Source of the DNA: Cylindrodendrum hubeiense
Taxonomy: Eukaryota > Ascomycota > Sordariomycetes > Hypocreales > Nectriaceae
Assembly (NCBI GenBank): GCA_014621425.1
Contig: JAANBB010000127.1
Coordinates: 28,306 to 92,305, forward strand
Direction of reading: 5' to 3'
DNA length: 64,000 bases
Part shown: positions 47,621-58,623 of the stretch, piece by piece
How positions within the stretch are numbered: the first letter of the stretch is position 1
How the letters are laid out: each line of letters opens with the position of its first letter
The notes under the pieces: model-generated
What the model saw: only the letters and a program-made list of their open reading frames with translations
Database searches by the model: none
What the model was told of the DNA's origin: nothing
Position numbers and translations under genes: made by a program

Positions 47621-50318
47621 ATGACAGACTCGGACGTTCTTTTGCGTCTCAAGACATCATGTGCCACTGCGCACGATCATTATGACCAGATTGTGGCCGT
47701 CTCGCAGAAGATCATCAATGACTCCTTTGATGGTCTCTATGATCGCTATCCGGAATATGGCACTGTCGATTTCTCAAACAAGAGGATTGGCAGTATCAAA
47801 GGAAGCCTGTATTCGCCCCGCCTTCTTCTCGGTGGCGGGCTCGGGGCAGATCTTTCTTTGACATCCGCCCTCTATATCATGCGGTACGGATTCCTTCTAC
47901 TGCACGTAACTAGTGTCGCTGGCTGACATCGGTCGTGACATTTAGCTTCAAGGACGGGAATCTCACTATTCCCGCCGACGATGATGACGATCCGGATCAT
48001 GTCGAGCCACTGGCTGGCTGGAATCTTGCCGTCACAATCGACCTGAAGACGCAGAGTGTGGTCGTAGACCCAAACGCCGATCCAGACGAGCAGGCACGGC
48101 AGCAGGCCATGTGGGACTTCATGCACGACAAGTTTGATATTCCGGGCGACTACAGCATCGAGCGTTTGTTTGCAAAGCTGGCTGGTTAGTTCATACTATA
48201 CCCGACGGTGGCTACCTTGAAGTACACTAATGATGATGCAAGACGCTCATTGGAAGGACTTTGACTTTACAAATTCGCAGTTCGGCTTCAACGGGGACGG
48301 CTCGAACAGGTCTTGGGGCCAGCTGATCAAGCAGTACCCCTTCCTCGAGACGGATCTACAAATCATGCTCAGTCACTGGGCTTTAGTGCAGGAGCAAAAC
48401 GGCTTGACTACTACGGGTATCAAATTTACGTTGCCGCCCCCCGAAAAGAGTGAGCACAGATCTACGTGTATACGTGACTCCCGGCCTCAGCTGACTCTCC
48501 ATCCCAGTTGACCCCCTGAAGCCGACCTTCCAGCCGACAGCCATGATACATCAGGTCTATGGATACTCAAACGCAAGCAAGGGTGTGCCCAAACCAGTCA
48601 TATCCTACGAGACACCAGGTGACCTGAACTCCCTATTGTACTGCGAGATGGTTTCCAACCATGATCTTCCTGCCGACAAGCAGCTCGCCTCCACTGGCAA
48701 CTTCACATCGCAGGCCTCGAGCATTGGTGGGCCGCGCATCGACGGCACGTTCACCCTGAGCCACCAACTCTTCCTGCAGAGCTTTTTGCTGCCGATGCTT
48801 CAAGCCTTCAACAAGACGTCAATCATCTACCCCATGCCAGCCAGTTTCTCGTACGACGGTGGAAACAGCACCATCTACTGGAACTACGCGATCGGTAATG
48901 ATCAGGTGCACCAAGCGGTGACCGATGACTTCTTCACTTTCACGCCTGTGTACAACCCAGCTACACCCTCAGATGCCACTGCATACAAGTTCACGACAAA
49001 CTACACGTCCAGTCTCTCGCCACACGGGAGAAACCCTAATAATGGTGTTTACGGAAGCTTCGATGCTACGGGCACTTCGCAGGTCGACTTTAAATGGAAT
49101 CCTGGTCAGGCTCGCTTTAGCCTCTCTGGATTATCTGTATACAAGTACGACTCGTATTGGGCTGACAACAATGATATGCAGCGACCGTTTGGGTGGTTGA
49201 AGTACGTGTTCCCCTAGTCTACACAGAGAATACCTTTTCAAATCCGCAGACGTATATTGTTAGGGATTCTTTAGCTAATCTTCCTCCCAGGGACACATAC
49301 GAATGCTCCTGGAGTTTTGATATCAATATTGACAGCATTGATGACGGTGTGCTCCAACTGAGCGTTAACGCAGGCGTCAACAATGACTGCAGCGCCAAAG
49401 TTGCTCTCACGCGCCATGAACAACAGCAAAGCCAGACTCCGGAGGGCCAGAAAGAGGGGATTCAAAACGAGATTGTGCGTCAGATCTCGGACCATATCAA
49501 AACCCTCCAGAAGAACTTGTCCGAGAAATTCATGACGAGCGCAAAGTTTGTCTACCCAGGCAACGGCACCTTCAATTTTTCGGCCCCGTCCGTTGGAAAC
49601 ACAGGAGAAATCCTGGCAGTCATTGAATATAAACCGTGAGTTGCTTCCGTCTCCATAACCAGCAGAGCATAGGTCAAGTTGGAGCCGATGCTAACGTGAA
49701 CTTCCCCTCCTCAGCGTTGAACCTGCCAAGATCAAGGTCCCTTCTCCCACTAGGGCTCAAATGGGTTCAATGAGGCAATTCCCCTTTGCATCTGTCCCTG
49801 TCAGCATCCCTGGAATTGCCCCAACGCCCAAGCTAGACTGGTCTTACAACAAGCCACTGAAAGGGGCACAGAAAGACATCGAGATACTTATTCAAGGAAA
49901 AAATAACAGTGCCCTAGTCGTCTCCCTCACGGATATCGCCTTTACTCTGAACTCTGAACCAAATGGTCGTGCTCTTGTAACAGGCGAGAACTTTTCTGCC
50001 TCTGATTGGGTCATTGGTTCGCCGGACGAGACCAAACCAAACGTCTTCCAGATTGTCACGGGTGATAACAGCGCCGCGGCTTTTAAGAGCGTCAAAGTCG
50101 ACGTTGGTGAAGAGGCTAGTGACGGCTCGACGCCTTTGACATTTTCTGGTACTGGTTCAGCGTCTGTTGCGCCCAACAGCTCCATCACATTGGCGCTGTT
50201 CACGGGCACCGGAGTTCCAAATACCTACATTGTCTCCATTACTGAGACGTGGCCACCTGTGGATGGCAATGCAACCCGGAACCTGCCAGAGACAGTGGCG
50301 GTCATTTTGTCACCATGA
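47621..50318 (+). CDS. 783-aa protein of unknown function inside the Tc locus (possible TULIP/P47-like)
   Basis: Six exons: 47621-47883, 47946-48184, 48243-48449, 48508-49201, 49291-49635 and 49715-50318. They total 2352 nt, with every phase matching and GT-AG ends (donors GTACGG, GTTAGT, GTGAGC, GTACGT, GTGAGT). It lies between the two Tc toxin genes, divergent from TcA and 700 bp upstream of TcB-TcC. No signal peptide or membrane helix. The protein is rich in beta-strand patterns (GWNLAVTIDL, STIYWNYAIG, ARFSLSGLSVY, NTGEILAVIEYK). It has a helical stretch before MTSAKFVYPG and a C-terminal ~180-residue part that looks like a separate all-beta module. The alternating strands plus amphipathic helices remind me of TULIP/P47 lipid-binding proteins that accompany some clostridial toxins, but that is a weak inference. 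A third component, chaperone or lipid shuttle for the toxin are all possible. Confidence 0.8.
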
Positions 50319-51018
50319 GGTATTCTATCGTCTATAGGATAGCTAGTCATATTTCAACTTGGCAGCTTGTAAGCTTAGCTCCGAGCTTAGGAGTAACAGA
50401 TAGCTCGAAACAAGGAATATGGCGAGGTGTAGGGGGTTATGTGGTATCTTTGTATTGCTTTCTAAGCGAGTAGTCTAAGGTAGTTGAAGCACAAATTGGC
50501 AGATGAAGCCAGAGCTAAATAAATACGAGCTGACAGGAATGGAAGTAGCGTGAGGACAAAAGTGATACGAAGTATAACATGAGTTGTTCCCTAGAAGTAA
50601 ACCAGGCCGAACCTCTTCCTGCGTATTTCTTTAAGAACCGTTCACACCACACCGAATCCAATTTTTGCTCTTTCAGATCTCGGCTAGGCTTCTACCTCTA
50701 ATGCAACGTGAAACCAAGTCGTATTGGTTGGATTGGTGGGTTCAGCTATCCAACAGTGCCACCTTTGCCTGCAAGACACCATCAGATGGCGTTCCCCTGT
50801 GACCCACACCACTGCAGGCGACATTATCCTGTGGCACAGCCTGCATTCTCACCGCATGTCCATCCCTAGTCTAGTCTTGCTGAGCTATTTAAGCCCTTGA
50901 TCTTCTAATTTAAATACGACCCCTTGACCCTCGCTGCTCCGCTATGCTACATGGATAATCACTTCTCCTCTTCGATGCCGCAAAAGTACATGGGACTACT
51001 CTCCTGATTATCTTGACT
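50319..51018. promoter_or_regulatory. Upstream region of the TcB-TcC gene
   Basis: No ORF is supported. A TATA-like TATTTAAG at about 50886-50893 lies 125 bp upstream of ATG 51019, and pyrimidine-rich patches (CTCCTCTTCG) follow, a usual fungal promoter layout. The 3' end of the 783-aa gene lies at the left edge. Confidence 0.45.
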
Positions 51019-54000
51019 ATGTCTGCTCCACACATCCCTTCTCCAGCGGAAAGGGTGAAACCAAGCGCAGGTCCAGGGTCGGGGCCAGGCACCAGCACGC
51101 AAGCTCCGGCGCCTCATGAATCGTCTGGCGCTCAAGGGCCTCAACTGATCTCTGTGCAGAAGCCAGCGGGCGGCGGTTCTATTCAAAGTATAGATGACAA
51201 ACTCTCCACGCAGCTAGCAACAGGAACCTCAACACTTACCATTCCCGTCCCTGCCACTGAAGCACGCCCTGGAGGTACACCCTCACTCGCTTTAAGCTAC
51301 TCGTCCGGTAGCGGAAATGGCCCCTTTGGACTTGGCTGGTCGCTCAACCTGGGGACGATCAGTCGGCGAGTGTCAAAGGGACGACCACAGTACGAGGATG
51401 CACGTAGCAGCGATGTTTTCGTCCTGGCAGACGAGGACTTAGTCCCTACTTCGACACTGCCACAAGTTGTAGGGAACTACTGCATTCACAAATATCAACC
51501 GCGCTCTGAAGGCATGTTTGCTCGCATCGAGCGGGTAACTGATAAAGACCGTCCTGACGATGTGCACTGGCGCATCACGTCTAGAGAGAACGTACTCAGC
51601 ATCTACGGACGTGACGCCGGCTCGAGGATTCAATCTGTGAGTGTAGATGGCAAGGAGACCAACCGAATCTTTTCTTGGCTGCTCTGCGAAACATATGATT
51701 TCCGTGGTAACGCCATCTCCTATGTCTATAAAACGGAAAATGATGCAGGCATCGACTCAGAGGCAGTCAACGAGCGAAACCGGACGTCCCTGTCCAGGAG
51801 CACACAGTGTTACATCAAATCCATTCGATACGGCAATGATGGGCCCATTCAACGCAGCGCGCTTCAGGAACCAACTGTTCTAGGCCGGCCATTAAGCGAG
51901 CTGCCGTCAACGGAATGGGCTTTTGAGCTTGTATTCGACTATGGAGACCATCACCCATTCGAACCGAGTCCGACTGGCGATAACCTGTGGCCTTGTAGGC
52001 AGGATCCATTCTCTTCCTACCGACAGGGCTTCGAGGTCCGTACCTATCGGTTGTGTCGTCGGATCCTCATGTTTCATCGCTTCCCAGACGAGCTCGGTGT
52101 CGAGGCTCTGCTGGTACATGCACTCGAGCTCACATACAATGAGCATCCAACAATTTCGTTCCTCACTAGCGCCACAAGCAGAGGTTATATGAGCAGAAAG
52201 ACGGACGACACTCTGCCTAGTGGGGAGGGTTCGTACTTTTCACGAGCTCTGCCACCGCTGGAGTTTAAATACACCTCGGCGACCACAAGCGAGAGATTAG
52301 CGAGAAGCGTGGTGAAAGATGTAGATTCAGAAAGCCTGGAGAATGTTCCTGAAGGCGTGACTGGGGCGTACCAGTGGCTAGATCTCTACGGAGAAGGCCT
52401 CGAGGGCGTCTTTGCCGTTCAAGGTGGCGGGTGGTTCTACAAGCGCAACTTGAGCAGTACGGGCGTAGTCTCCTCCTTGGAAGATGGGACCATTAGTGAG
52501 ACTGCGGCTTTGGGGCCGATGAGACTGGTCGGCCAGATTCCCAACGTGAGTGCAATTGAGAGACCACAGTTCGTCGACTTGAAGAGCGACGGAACGCTCG
52601 ATGTCGCCGACATGACGGGACCCGTCAAGGGTTTCTACTCAGCTTCCCAAACAGCCCCTGGCGTTGCGCCTGGGCAATGGGATGATTTCCGGCCGTTCGA
52701 GTCATGGCCGACAGAAATCGACATTAACAACCCCGACCTGCGCTTCATTGACCTAACTGGCGATGGACTTGCCGATATTCTTGTTACGGAGGACCAGGTT
52801 CTCACATATTATCCGTCGCTTGGAGCCGATGGGTATGGCGGCCCTCGACACATCCACCGAGAGATTGACGAGGAACGCGGACCCCGCGTACTATTCTCTG
52901 ACGTTGACGAGAGTGTCTATTTTGCTGATATGTCTGGTGATGGGACGTCAGACTTGTGCCGCATACGCAACGGAGAGATTTGCTACTGGCCCAATCTTGG
53001 CTACGGCATATTCGGCGCAAAGGTAACCATGTGCAACTCACCGTATTTTGACAGGCCGGAAGCATTCACACAAAGACGCGTTCTCATGTGCGATGTAGAC
53101 GGTTCTGGGGCAACAGACATCATCTACCTTGGTTCAGAAGGGGTGACGCTGCATTTCAACAACTCAGGCAATGGCTGGGCTAATGCAGAGCATCTGCCAT
53201 CATTGCTACCCCCGATCGACACTCTCAGCGGCATCACTGCCACCGATCTCATGGGCAACGGTACGAACTGCCTAGTTTGGTCGTCCTCGGGTGCCACAGA
53301 CGCACGCACTCCCCTCCGGTACATCGACTTTAACAATGGCATCAAACCGCACCTCTTGACCAAAATCACCAATAATCTCGGCAAGGAGACAAACCTGGCG
53401 TACCTCCCCTCGACCGCCTTCTACCTCCAGGACGAACTCGTCGGTAAGCCCTGGGTCACCCGACTCCCCTTCCCCGTTCAGTGTCTCGAGCGCGTGAGGA
53501 CGTATGACGCCGTCGGCCGCTCGTACCACACCAGTCGCTATGCCTATCACCATGGCTACTACGACGCACATGACCGTGAATTTCGTGGTTTCGGCATGGT
53601 TGAGCAGTGGGATACCGAGGACTTTGAGGTCGCTGAGCGCTGGAGCCCAAATGAGGCTAAGAATGTTGATCAACTGTCGTTCTCTTCGCCAGTGCTGACC
53701 AGGAGGTGGTATCATACCGGTGCATATGTGGACCACGAGCGGCTACAGAAGTTGATGGCAAGGGATTATGCGGGTGCAGATGGCCTAGCTTCCGACCAGT
53801 TCGAGCAATACTTTGCTAAGGAGGTGCTCAAAGACCTTGTCCTGGGATCCGATGATTTGAGTGCTGCCGAGGCGAGAGACGCATCCAGGGCTCTCAAGGG
53901 TTCTCTGTTGCGCGAGGAGGTGTATGCCTTGGACGATTCCGCTATCGCTCATCTTCCATATCAGATCAAAGACTATGGATTCAACGTCAATGTTATTCAA

Positions 54001-57000
54001 CGACATGGCATCAGCGACGTCGCTATATGCCAGACGTATCCGCGAGAGCAGATTGCGTACAGTTCAGAGCGGACTCTCGACGACCAGCGGATCCAACAAG
54101 GCATCACTCTAAAGATGGGCGACTACGGCAACATCCTCCACTCGGTTCAAATATCGTACGGGCGGACAAAAGGAAAGTCACCACTGGATGGAGAGCCCAA
54201 GAAATTACAGGAGACTACGCGAATAGTGCTCGACGACATGACGTACACCAACGCAGTGGAGGATGGCCTTGAGTATCGTGCGCCGCTGCAAAGTTCTGCG
54301 ACCAAATTCGAACTCTTTGGTACCGTCATCAAGGATGATCAATTGAGGTACCAGCCAGACGATTTCATTCTTGAACAGTTCAGCGAGGTGCCTTTCGAAG
54401 GTTCAATTGCCGACGGTGCCCTTTCCAAACGCGTGATGGCCAAGAACCTCACCTTATTCCGCAAGAACGATCTGACCGATCTATTGGGCCAGGATCAGCT
54501 AGAGTCCATGGCACTGGAGGGCGTAACGTATACACTTTCATTGACACCGGAACTCCTTGCAAAGTACCAGCGCGCTGGCAAAGCCTTAATCTCAGACGAA
54601 GCAGACGTCCTGGGCAAAACGTACAAATACGAAAACCTGCAAGGCGATGGAAACTGGTGGTTACCCACCGCAAAGATACACTACCATGTCGATCCAGCTG
54701 CGACACCATCCGCTGAGCTCGAATCTGCCCAAAACCACTTCTTCACACCCCTCCGAATCACTGATCCTTACGGGTGCTCAAGTTCGATTGAGCTCGACGG
54801 TCACCTCCTGACCCTCAAGAGCAACACCGATGCACTTGGTAACGTCTCTCAGTACGCGCACGACTACCGCACCCTGAAGCCGGTGCTCGAGACTGATCCA
54901 AATGGAAACCGTTCGGCTTACCAGTACGACTGTCTTGGGCGATTGATCGCCAGCGCGGTCATGGGCAAAGAGAACGAGCAAATTGGCGACTCACTAGAAG
55001 GCATCCACGCAGAGCTGGCAGACCATGAAACGGCAGACTTTGCTGCAGAACCCTTAGAACATTCCGCAGATCTGCTCAAGGGCGCCACGATCCGTTACAT
55101 CTACGACCTGGAGCAGTATTCCAAAGGAAAAGGGACATCCACACCGGTATTTGCTGCAACCCTCAACAGGGTCTCACACATGCACGAAATCGCCGAGGGG
55201 TCGCAAACAAAGATCGTGGTCTCCTTCAACTACTTTGATGGTCTTGGTCGCGCCATCCAAACCAAGGTCATCGCTGAGCGTGACCCGGAGACGCCACTGA
55301 CTCCCCGTTGGGTCGGCAGCGCGTGGAAAGTGCTCAACAACAAAGGCGACGCTGTGCGGGTTTTCAATCCCTTTTTTGATGACACGCATGCTTTCAAGGC
55401 CGACCATAAATCCGGTGTCAGTCCTTATTTCATGTATGACGCGCTGGGAAGGCTCGTAGCGACAGCGATGCCCAACAAATCGTGGTCTAAGGCAGTATAC
55501 AGCTCATGGGAGACGAAACACTTTGACGCTAATGATACAACACTCATGGACCCAAAGCATGACACAGATGTGGGCAGCTACTTTTTGAGGCTGCCAGACA
55601 GCGAATATCTACCCACGTGGTATGATCAGAGAAGTGGTGGAGCAATGGGGACGGCAGAGAAGGAGGCAGCAGACAAGTCGGCGCTGCATAACAACACGCC
55701 CACCTCTATTACCGTGGATGCCATGGGCAATGAGTTCTTCTCGACTAAGGATAATGGCGATGACAAGTTCACCACGTACCGCCTGTTTGATGCAAAGGGT
55801 CTATCGCGAGAGACGCGAGACGCAAAGGGTCGCCTAATTGAGCGAAAACTGTATGACGTGGCTGGCAACGAGGCTCTAGAGGGGACAATGGACACGTCGA
55901 GCTTGTGGACGCTTCATGATGCCACGGGGAGCCCAGTGCTCTTGTGGGATGGCCAGGACCAGCAGTGGCGAAGGGATTATGACGCATTAGGTCGAGAGAC
56001 GAAGAAATTCTTGCTCAAGGCAGAAAATAAGGAGGTTCTATTCGAGATGCGGACTTATGGGGAGAGCGAGTCAGAGCCAGAAAAGCACAATTTGAGAGGC
56101 CAGCTCTTCCGGATCTACGATCAGGCAGGGACTGAGACGAATTCCGCTTACGACTTCACAAATGCCCTAGTCACCCGGCAGAAGCAGCTAGCACTCGAGT
56201 ACAGCTCAACTCTGGATTGGAATGACGCAGAACACATCGTGCTAGAAACGGACGTTCACACTGAGACGATGCACATAAATGCTCTCAGCCAGATAACGAG
56301 CTCCCAGGCTCCGGACGGAAGCATCCTGCGCTATACTTACAACGATGCTGTACTTCCGGAGACAATCGAGGCAAACGTCCGAGGCGAGAAGAGTGCAACC
56401 GGAGATCTTGTATGGGAAACATATGTTGCTGGAGTTGAGTACAACGAGCTCTCGTATGCAACGACGGTCTATTTCGGCAATGGCCATCGTTCGCTCAACA
56501 AGTTCGACACGCTTACGCTGCAATTGACAAACCGTCAGACTCTGTCAACATCAAACGGAAAGGCCGCTACAAAAGTCCAGGATCTTGAATATACGTATGA
56601 TCCGGCCGGCAACATTACACTCATCCGCAATAACGCGCAGCAAGACATATTCTTTCGCAACCAAGTAGTCATCCCCGATGTCGAGTACACGTACGACGCC
56701 ACATACCGTCTGATCGAATCTTCAGGCCGCGAACAGCTGAAAAAGGAAAGTGATCCGCAGAGCGGCAGTGGCCCAAATATTCCCGGCGCTTTCAAAACAT
56801 TTGACGCCACATCGGACGCGCCAATGGATGGTATCGCCATGAGCCGCTACGTTGAGTCGTACAAGTATGACTCCACCAACAACATACTCTCTGTCCAACA
56901 CCAGACTACCGATGATGGCGGTAGTTCCTGGACCAGAACGTACGCGTACAATGAAGCAAGCGCACTGGAACCCGCGCAAACGGGAAACCGGCTCAGCAGC

Positions 57001-58623
57001 ACTCAGGTGGGCTCCTTGACTGACAACTACGGCTACGACGGGAAAGGCGGCGAGTTTGGATGCCTAACGTCCATGCCACACCTCGCGGACATGGGATGGA
57101 ACGCGCTGCGGCAGCTTCAGACAACAAGTCGGCAGACTGTGGGAGAGGACGGTGCAACGCCGGAGCGGACTTGGTATGTCTACGATAATCATGGGACAAG
57201 GATTCGCAAAGTCATCGAGCGGCAGGCGAGCAAAAGCGCTTCTGCAACGCCGCCAAGGAAGCTTAAGGAATGGGTTTATCTGGGAGACTACGAACTTTTC
57301 CGGAAGTATACCGGTGACGGAGTAACGATAGCCTCACAGAACGAGACGCTGCATGTTCACGGATCAAACGACCGTATCGCGCTCATTGAAGATTGGACTG
57401 GTGGTGATCAGCCCGGCCGGCTCGTCCGATATCAGATCAATGACCACCTCGATGCAGTCTCCATCGAATTAGACGAGAATGGGGTCTTGGTGTCATATGA
57501 GGAATACTCTGCCTATGGCAACACCACTTTTCAGATGCAGGACTCACAGAGACCCAAGCGGTTCCGTTGGGCCAGCAAAGAGCGAGATGCAGAGAACGGG
57601 TTTTACTATTCGGAGGCGCGATATTACGCACCCTGGCTCGGCCGCTGGATTTCAGCTGATCCTGCAGGCATTGGCGACGATATGAATGTCTTTGCGTACG
57701 TGAGTTGCAAACCCACTGGGTACTCGGATACCACTGGTCTTGTCAAGGTCAAGAACAAACCGGGAGCAGTGGTCAAAAAGGCAGGTATGGGCATCATCAA
57801 GACAACCAAGAAGACGGAGAGGGAACAGAGTGAACATCGGATGGAAATCCGTTCCAAAAGGATCAAGAATATTCGAGACAGCTCGGCTGGTACGGGGCCG
57901 ATTCCAGCTACAGACGCGGCGGTGGCCGCAGGCGAAACGGCAATGCGCAACCTCTTGTCTGTCACCTGGGAGCGCACGCAGTTGCACCATGTGTACCCGC
58001 AGGAGTACAGGGACGAGTTCGCCAAGATTGGCATCATGGTGGATAACTTTACGGTCTCGATCACAGATGAGGTGCATCGAATCTGCACTTTCGGCGGCGA
58101 AGCCAACGGCAGCAAGCTCGGTAAATGGAATGACCGATGGCAACAACTCTTCTTCAAGGCTCCTGGTCTGGGTTACGACGATCAGATGAAAGGCTACGAT
58201 AGCCTGACGCAAGCGCAGCAACAGGCGATCCGCCAAAACTTACAGCTCCAAGCACGCACACTCTGCGGCATCATCATGGCCGAATATGGGCTCCGCCACA
58301 TGCATGATGATGGCTCGACAAAGTTCCTGGACTACAATTACATACAAGGCATGAAGGAGGACTCGGAGCGGAGCCAGATCAAGTCGGCCAACCTGATACA
58401 TCACGAGTCGTGGGCGACCATCTCCTCTGTGAGCTACAACGCCGCCGTCAGCGAGAACGGAAGTGCCAACGACGTATCCTCGCTGCAGTTCATGGTGACC
58501 ATCAAGGACTTCGGCTCCCTCACGGGTGAGCAGAAGAAGGCGCTCAGTGTGCTATTGGGCGGTCCTGGTACACCTCCGTCGAGCGTTTCGAGTGTCGCCG
58601 TCAAGAAGAAGAAGACGAACTAG
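51019..58623 (+). CDS. Fused Tc toxin B-C protein (TcB-TcC), 2534 aa, with variable C-terminal effector region
   Basis: One uninterrupted exon. I chose ATG 51019; the frame's first codon is TTG. TcB and TcC together form the cocoon that docks on TcA. The N-terminus is of SpvB type (GGSIQSIDDK, GTSTLTIPVP, LSYSSGSGNGPFGLGWSL). FG-GAP/VCBS beta-propeller repeats follow (DLTGDGLADI, ADMSGDGTSDLCRI, DVDGSGATDI), then the TcdB middle region (GYYDAHDREFRGFGM). From about residue 1300, RHS/YD repeats run to the RHS core block GRWISADPAG near 2208. The DTTGL end at Leu2241 is the expected autoproteolysis point. After it come 293 residues, Lys-rich first, then LHHVYPQEY near 2321, DEVHR and WNDRW. That HH-P-Q / H / WN-W pattern resembles DUF2380/TIGR02269-type toxin tips of bacterial polymorphic toxins; the activity is not established. 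Separate tcB and tcC genes are usual, but fusions are known in bacteria. Confidence 0.9.
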   Translation: MSAPHIPSPAERVKPSAGPGSGPGTSTQAPAPHESSGAQGPQLISVQKPAGGGSIQSIDDKLSTQLATGTSTLTIPVPATEARPGGTPSLALSYSSGSGNGPFGLGWSLNLGTISRRVSKGRPQYEDARSSDVFVLADEDLVPTSTLPQVVGNYCIHKYQPRSEGMFARIERVTDKDRPDDVHWRITSRENVLSIYGRDAGSRIQSVSVDGKETNRIFSWLLCETYDFRGNAISYVYKTENDAGIDSEAVNERNRTSLSRSTQCYIKSIRYGNDGPIQRSALQEPTVLGRPLSELPSTEWAFELVFDYGDHHPFEPSPTGDNLWPCRQDPFSSYRQGFEVRTYRLCRRILMFHRFPDELGVEALLVHALELTYNEHPTISFLTSATSRGYMSRKTDDTLPSGEGSYFSRALPPLEFKYTSATTSERLARSVVKDVDSESLENVPEGVTGAYQWLDLYGEGLEGVFAVQGGGWFYKRNLSSTGVVSSLEDGTISETAALGPMRLVGQIPNVSAIERPQFVDLKSDGTLDVADMTGPVKGFYSASQTAPGVAPGQWDDFRPFESWPTEIDINNPDLRFIDLTGDGLADILVTEDQVLTYYPSLGADGYGGPRHIHREIDEERGPRVLFSDVDESVYFADMSGDGTSDLCRIRNGEICYWPNLGYGIFGAKVTMCNSPYFDRPEAFTQRRVLMCDVDGSGATDIIYLGSEGVTLHFNNSGNGWANAEHLPSLLPPIDTLSGITATDLMGNGTNCLVWSSSGATDARTPLRYIDFNNGIKPHLLTKITNNLGKETNLAYLPSTAFYLQDELVGKPWVTRLPFPVQCLERVRTYDAVGRSYHTSRYAYHHGYYDAHDREFRGFGMVEQWDTEDFEVAERWSPNEAKNVDQLSFSSPVLTRRWYHTGAYVDHERLQKLMARDYAGADGLASDQFEQYFAKEVLKDLVLGSDDLSAAEARDASRALKGSLLREEVYALDDSAIAHLPYQIKDYGFNVNVIQRHGISDVAICQTYPREQIAYSSERTLDDQRIQQGITLKMGDYGNILHSVQISYGRTKGKSPLDGEPKKLQETTRIVLDDMTYTNAVEDGLEYRAPLQSSATKFELFGTVIKDDQLRYQPDDFILEQFSEVPFEGSIADGALSKRVMAKNLTLFRKNDLTDLLGQDQLESMALEGVTYTLSLTPELLAKYQRAGKALISDEADVLGKTYKYENLQGDGNWWLPTAKIHYHVDPAATPSAELESAQNHFFTPLRITDPYGCSSSIELDGHLLTLKSNTDALGNVSQYAHDYRTLKPVLETDPNGNRSAYQYDCLGRLIASAVMGKENEQIGDSLEGIHAELADHETADFAAEPLEHSADLLKGATIRYIYDLEQYSKGKGTSTPVFAATLNRVSHMHEIAEGSQTKIVVSFNYFDGLGRAIQTKVIAERDPETPLTPRWVGSAWKVLNNKGDAVRVFNPFFDDTHAFKADHKSGVSPYFMYDALGRLVATAMPNKSWSKAVYSSWETKHFDANDTTLMDPKHDTDVGSYFLRLPDSEYLPTWYDQRSGGAMGTAEKEAADKSALHNNTPTSITVDAMGNEFFSTKDNGDDKFTTYRLFDAKGLSRETRDAKGRLIERKLYDVAGNEALEGTMDTSSLWTLHDATGSPVLLWDGQDQQWRRDYDALGRETKKFLLKAENKEVLFEMRTYGESESEPEKHNLRGQLFRIYDQAGTETNSAYDFTNALVTRQKQLALEYSSTLDWNDAEHIVLETDVHTETMHINALSQITSSQAPDGSILRYTYNDAVLPETIEANVRGEKSATGDLVWETYVAGVEYNELSYATTVYFGNGHRSLNKFDTLTLQLTNRQTLSTSNGKAATKVQDLEYTYDPAGNITLIRNNAQQDIFFRNQVVIPDVEYTYDATYRLIESSGREQLKKESDPQSGSGPNIPGAFKTFDATSDAPMDGIAMSRYVESYKYDSTNNILSVQHQTTDDGGSSWTRTYAYNEASALEPAQTGNRLSSTQVGSLTDNYGYDGKGGEFGCLTSMPHLADMGWNALRQLQTTSRQTVGEDGATPERTWYVYDNHGTRIRKVIERQASKSASATPPRKLKEWVYLGDYELFRKYTGDGVTIASQNETLHVHGSNDRIALIEDWTGGDQPGRLVRYQINDHLDAVSIELDENGVLVSYEEYSAYGNTTFQMQDSQRPKRFRWASKERDAENGFYYSEARYYAPWLGRWISADPAGIGDDMNVFAYVSCKPTGYSDTTGLVKVKNKPGAVVKKAGMGIIKTTKKTEREQSEHRMEIRSKRIKNIRDSSAGTGPIPATDAAVAAGETAMRNLLSVTWERTQLHHVYPQEYRDEFAKIGIMVDNFTVSITDEVHRICTFGGEANGSKLGKWNDRWQQLFFKAPGLGYDDQMKGYDSLTQAQQQAIRQNLQLQARTLCGIIMAEYGLRHMHDDGSTKFLDYNYIQGMKEDSERSQIKSANLIHHESWATISSVSYNAAVSENGSANDVSSLQFMVTIKDFGSLTGEQKKALSVLLGGPGTPPSSVSSVAVKKKKTN

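Noticed and set aside
47872..48126. Minus frame over exons 1-2 of the 783-aa gene
   Set aside because: Shadow of a gene whose six exons fit perfectly in phase.
57624..58236. Minus-strand frames of 177-194 codons under the TcB-TcC end
   Set aside because: They lie opposite a strongly supported coding region and show no domain.
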